Part shown: in pieces, positions 5,055 to 6,401 of the stretch
How the letters are laid out: every line of letters begins with the position of its first letter
Position numbering within the stretch: position 1 is the stretch's first letter
Assembly: GCA_015655365.1 (NCBI GenBank)
Contig: JAATFE010000119.1
Span: 1 to 6,401 of the forward strand
Length of the DNA: 6,401 bases
DNA from: Terriglobales bacterium
Lineage (GTDB): Bacteria; Acidobacteriota; Terriglobia; Terriglobales; Acidobacteriaceae
Reading direction: 5' to 3'
The notes under the pieces: generated by a model
Databases searched by the model: none
Seen by the model: only the letters and a program-made list of their open reading frames with translations
Told to the model about the DNA's origin: nothing
Translations under genes and position numbers: made by a program

Positions 5055-6401
5055 ATGACGCAGGGCGCTGTGGATCAGTTGCTTGTCGGACAGGCAGGCA
5101 TAACCTCAAATACGACCAAGTATGTGTATTTCTTCGGCGGCGGCGCTGCAGATGGCAATGGCCGCATGAAGGATGTGCTGGGCGGCAAGGGTGCCGGCCT
5201 GGCGGAGATGACTAACGCCGGATTGCCCGTACCTCCGGGATTCACCATTCAGACCGATGCTTGTCGCGAGTACATGCGCGGCGCAAGCAATGCCGAAATG
5301 AACACCGAAATGCTCATCGCGCTCGAGCGGCTGGAACGGCTGCAAGGACAGAAGTTGGGGCAGGGAGACAATCCCCTGCTGGTCTCGGTTCGCTCCGGCG
5401 CCAAGTTCTCCATGCCCGGCATGATGGACACCATTCTCAACCTAGGGCTGAACGATCACGCCGTTGAGGCGCTGGCCAAGCGCAGCGGCAACCCCCGCTT
5501 TGCCTACGACTCCTATCGCCGCCTGATCCAGATGTTCGGCGACGTCGTCCTCGATATGGGGAAGAAGGGTTTTGAAGCGATTTTCGACAAGATCAAGGAG
5601 CGCGAGGGCGTGAAGTTCGACTACGAACTCCAACCCCAGGCGCTGAAAGACGTGATTGTCGAGTACAAGAAGCTGGTCAAGAAAGAGACCGGCAAGGACT
5701 TTCCGCAAGCGCCGCTCGATCAGTTGGTTGCGGCCCGCGATGCCGTTTTCCGGAGCTGGAACAACGATCGTGCCAAGACTTATCGCCGCATTAATCACAT
5801 CGACGACTGGCTGGGCACCGCGGTCAACGTGCAGGCCATGGTCTTCGGCAACCTGGGCGAAAACTCCGGAACCGGCGTGGGCTTTACGCGCAATCCGGCC
5901 ACCGGTGAGCATGTTTTCTTTGGCGAGTATCTGATGAACGCGCAGGGCGAGGACGTGGTTTCCGGCGTTCGCACCCCGCTGCCCATCAGCGAACTCGAGC
6001 GGGTCATGCCCCGCGTTTACGAGCATCTCCGCTCCATTACCTGGAAGATGGAAAAGCACTATCGCGACCTGCAGGACTTTGAGTTCACCATCCAGGATGG
6101 CAAGCTCTATATGCTACAGACCCGCAACGGCAAACGCACCGGTCTGGCCGCGGTCCGCATCGCCATCGACATGGTGCGCGAGGGCCTCATCACGCAGGAA
6201 GAGGCCATCTTCCGCGTCGAGCCCAACCAGTTGTACGACTTCCTGGTTCCCCGCCTGGTGGAAAAGGGCGAGAAGGTCGAGATCCTGGCCACCGGTCTCC
6301 CGGCTTCGCCCGGCGCGGCTGTGGGACAGATCGTTTTCAGCGCGGAAGACGCGGTGAAATTCCACAACAACGGCACCTACCGGACCATCATCCTGGTGCG
6401 C
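5055..6401 (+). CDS. ppdK: Pyruvate, phosphate dikinase, N-terminal half (runs off window)
   Basis: PPDK interconverts ATP, pyruvate and phosphate with AMP, phosphoenolpyruvate and diphosphate, in the cytoplasm, linking glycolysis and gluconeogenesis. The 449 visible residues are the ATP-grasp nucleotide-binding part and the start of the phosphohistidine domain. Motifs in order: YVYFFGGG (23-30), GGKGAGLAEM (43-52), SVRSGAKFSMPGMMDTILNLG (111-131), GTAVNVQAMVFGN (254-266), GTGVGFTRNP (272-281), LMNAQGEDVVSG (293-304), MLQTRNGKRT (353-362) and LPASPGAAVG (415-424). The SMPGMMDT and TRNGKRT forms separate it from PEP synthase. The catalytic histidine and PEP/pyruvate barrel lie beyond 6401. The ATG at 5055 has AGGGAGG at 5039-5045 upstream. 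About 20 residues precede the point where many family members begin (TKYVYFF), a modest extension. No frameshift is seen in the visible part. Confidence 0.95.
   Translation, partial: MTQGAVDQLLVGQAGITSNTTKYVYFFGGGAADGNGRMKDVLGGKGAGLAEMTNAGLPVPPGFTIQTDACREYMRGASNAEMNTEMLIALERLERLQGQKLGQGDNPLLVSVRSGAKFSMPGMMDTILNLGLNDHAVEALAKRSGNPRFAYDSYRRLIQMFGDVVLDMGKKGFEAIFDKIKEREGVKFDYELQPQALKDVIVEYKKLVKKETGKDFPQAPLDQLVAARDAVFRSWNNDRAKTYRRINHIDDWLGTAVNVQAMVFGNLGENSGTGVGFTRNPATGEHVFFGEYLMNAQGEDVVSGVRTPLPISELERVMPRVYEHLRSITWKMEKHYRDLQDFEFTIQDGKLYMLQTRNGKRTGLAAVRIAIDMVREGLITQEEAIFRVEPNQLYDFLVPRLVEKGEKVEILATGLPASPGAAVGQIVFSAEDAVKFHNNGTYRTIILVR

Noticed and set aside
5442..6059. 205-codon frame on the minus strand inside ppdK
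   Set aside because: It is a shadow of the strongly conserved PPDK coding sequence, typical of GC-rich genes.

Overview
The window looks like chromosomal DNA from a GC-rich, soil-type bacterium, most likely an Acidobacteriota of the Terriglobia/Koribacter kind. That placement rests on recall, not a search: the protein flavour fits, and the dispersed intergenic repeats with a GGGCTAAAGCCC core and CAGGCTGCG ends resemble repeats I associate with that phylum. All six genes I can support belong to widespread families. No phage, plasmid, CRISPR, tRNA or rRNA signal is visible.

Layout. Positions 2-544 (+) are the C-terminal part of a YVTN-type beta-propeller protein. Positions 545-850 are a gene-free strip with three hairpins, one of them a dispersed repeat. 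Positions 851-1765 (-) encode a YihY/BrkB-family membrane protein. Positions 1766-2342 are a long gene-free region whose second half holds two strong RNA-type hairpins ahead of a cold-shock protein gene (2343-2549, +). Positions 2550-3012 form a repeat island: a 151-bp inverted-repeat element lies inside an older palindromic element, followed by a second copy of the dispersed hairpin. The island's last bases encode the end and stop codon of queG (2999-4171, -), the epoxyqueuosine reductase gene. A divergent intergenic region leads to a small STAS-domain gene (4400-4747, +). After a 307-bp gap comes the first half of pyruvate, phosphate dikinase (5055-6401, +), which runs off the window.

The genes do not form one pathway. 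QueG acts in tRNA queuosine synthesis, PPDK interconverts pyruvate and phosphoenolpyruvate, the cold-shock protein binds single-stranded nucleic acid, and the STAS protein is probably a protein-protein switch component. Each gene has its own flanking intergenic space, so no operon is supported.

I do not see a new biological system here. The most interesting structure is the intergenic repeats. One element appears to have inserted into the TAAA loop of a palindrome that it also carries internally, and two hairpin copies differ by a compensatory base pair.
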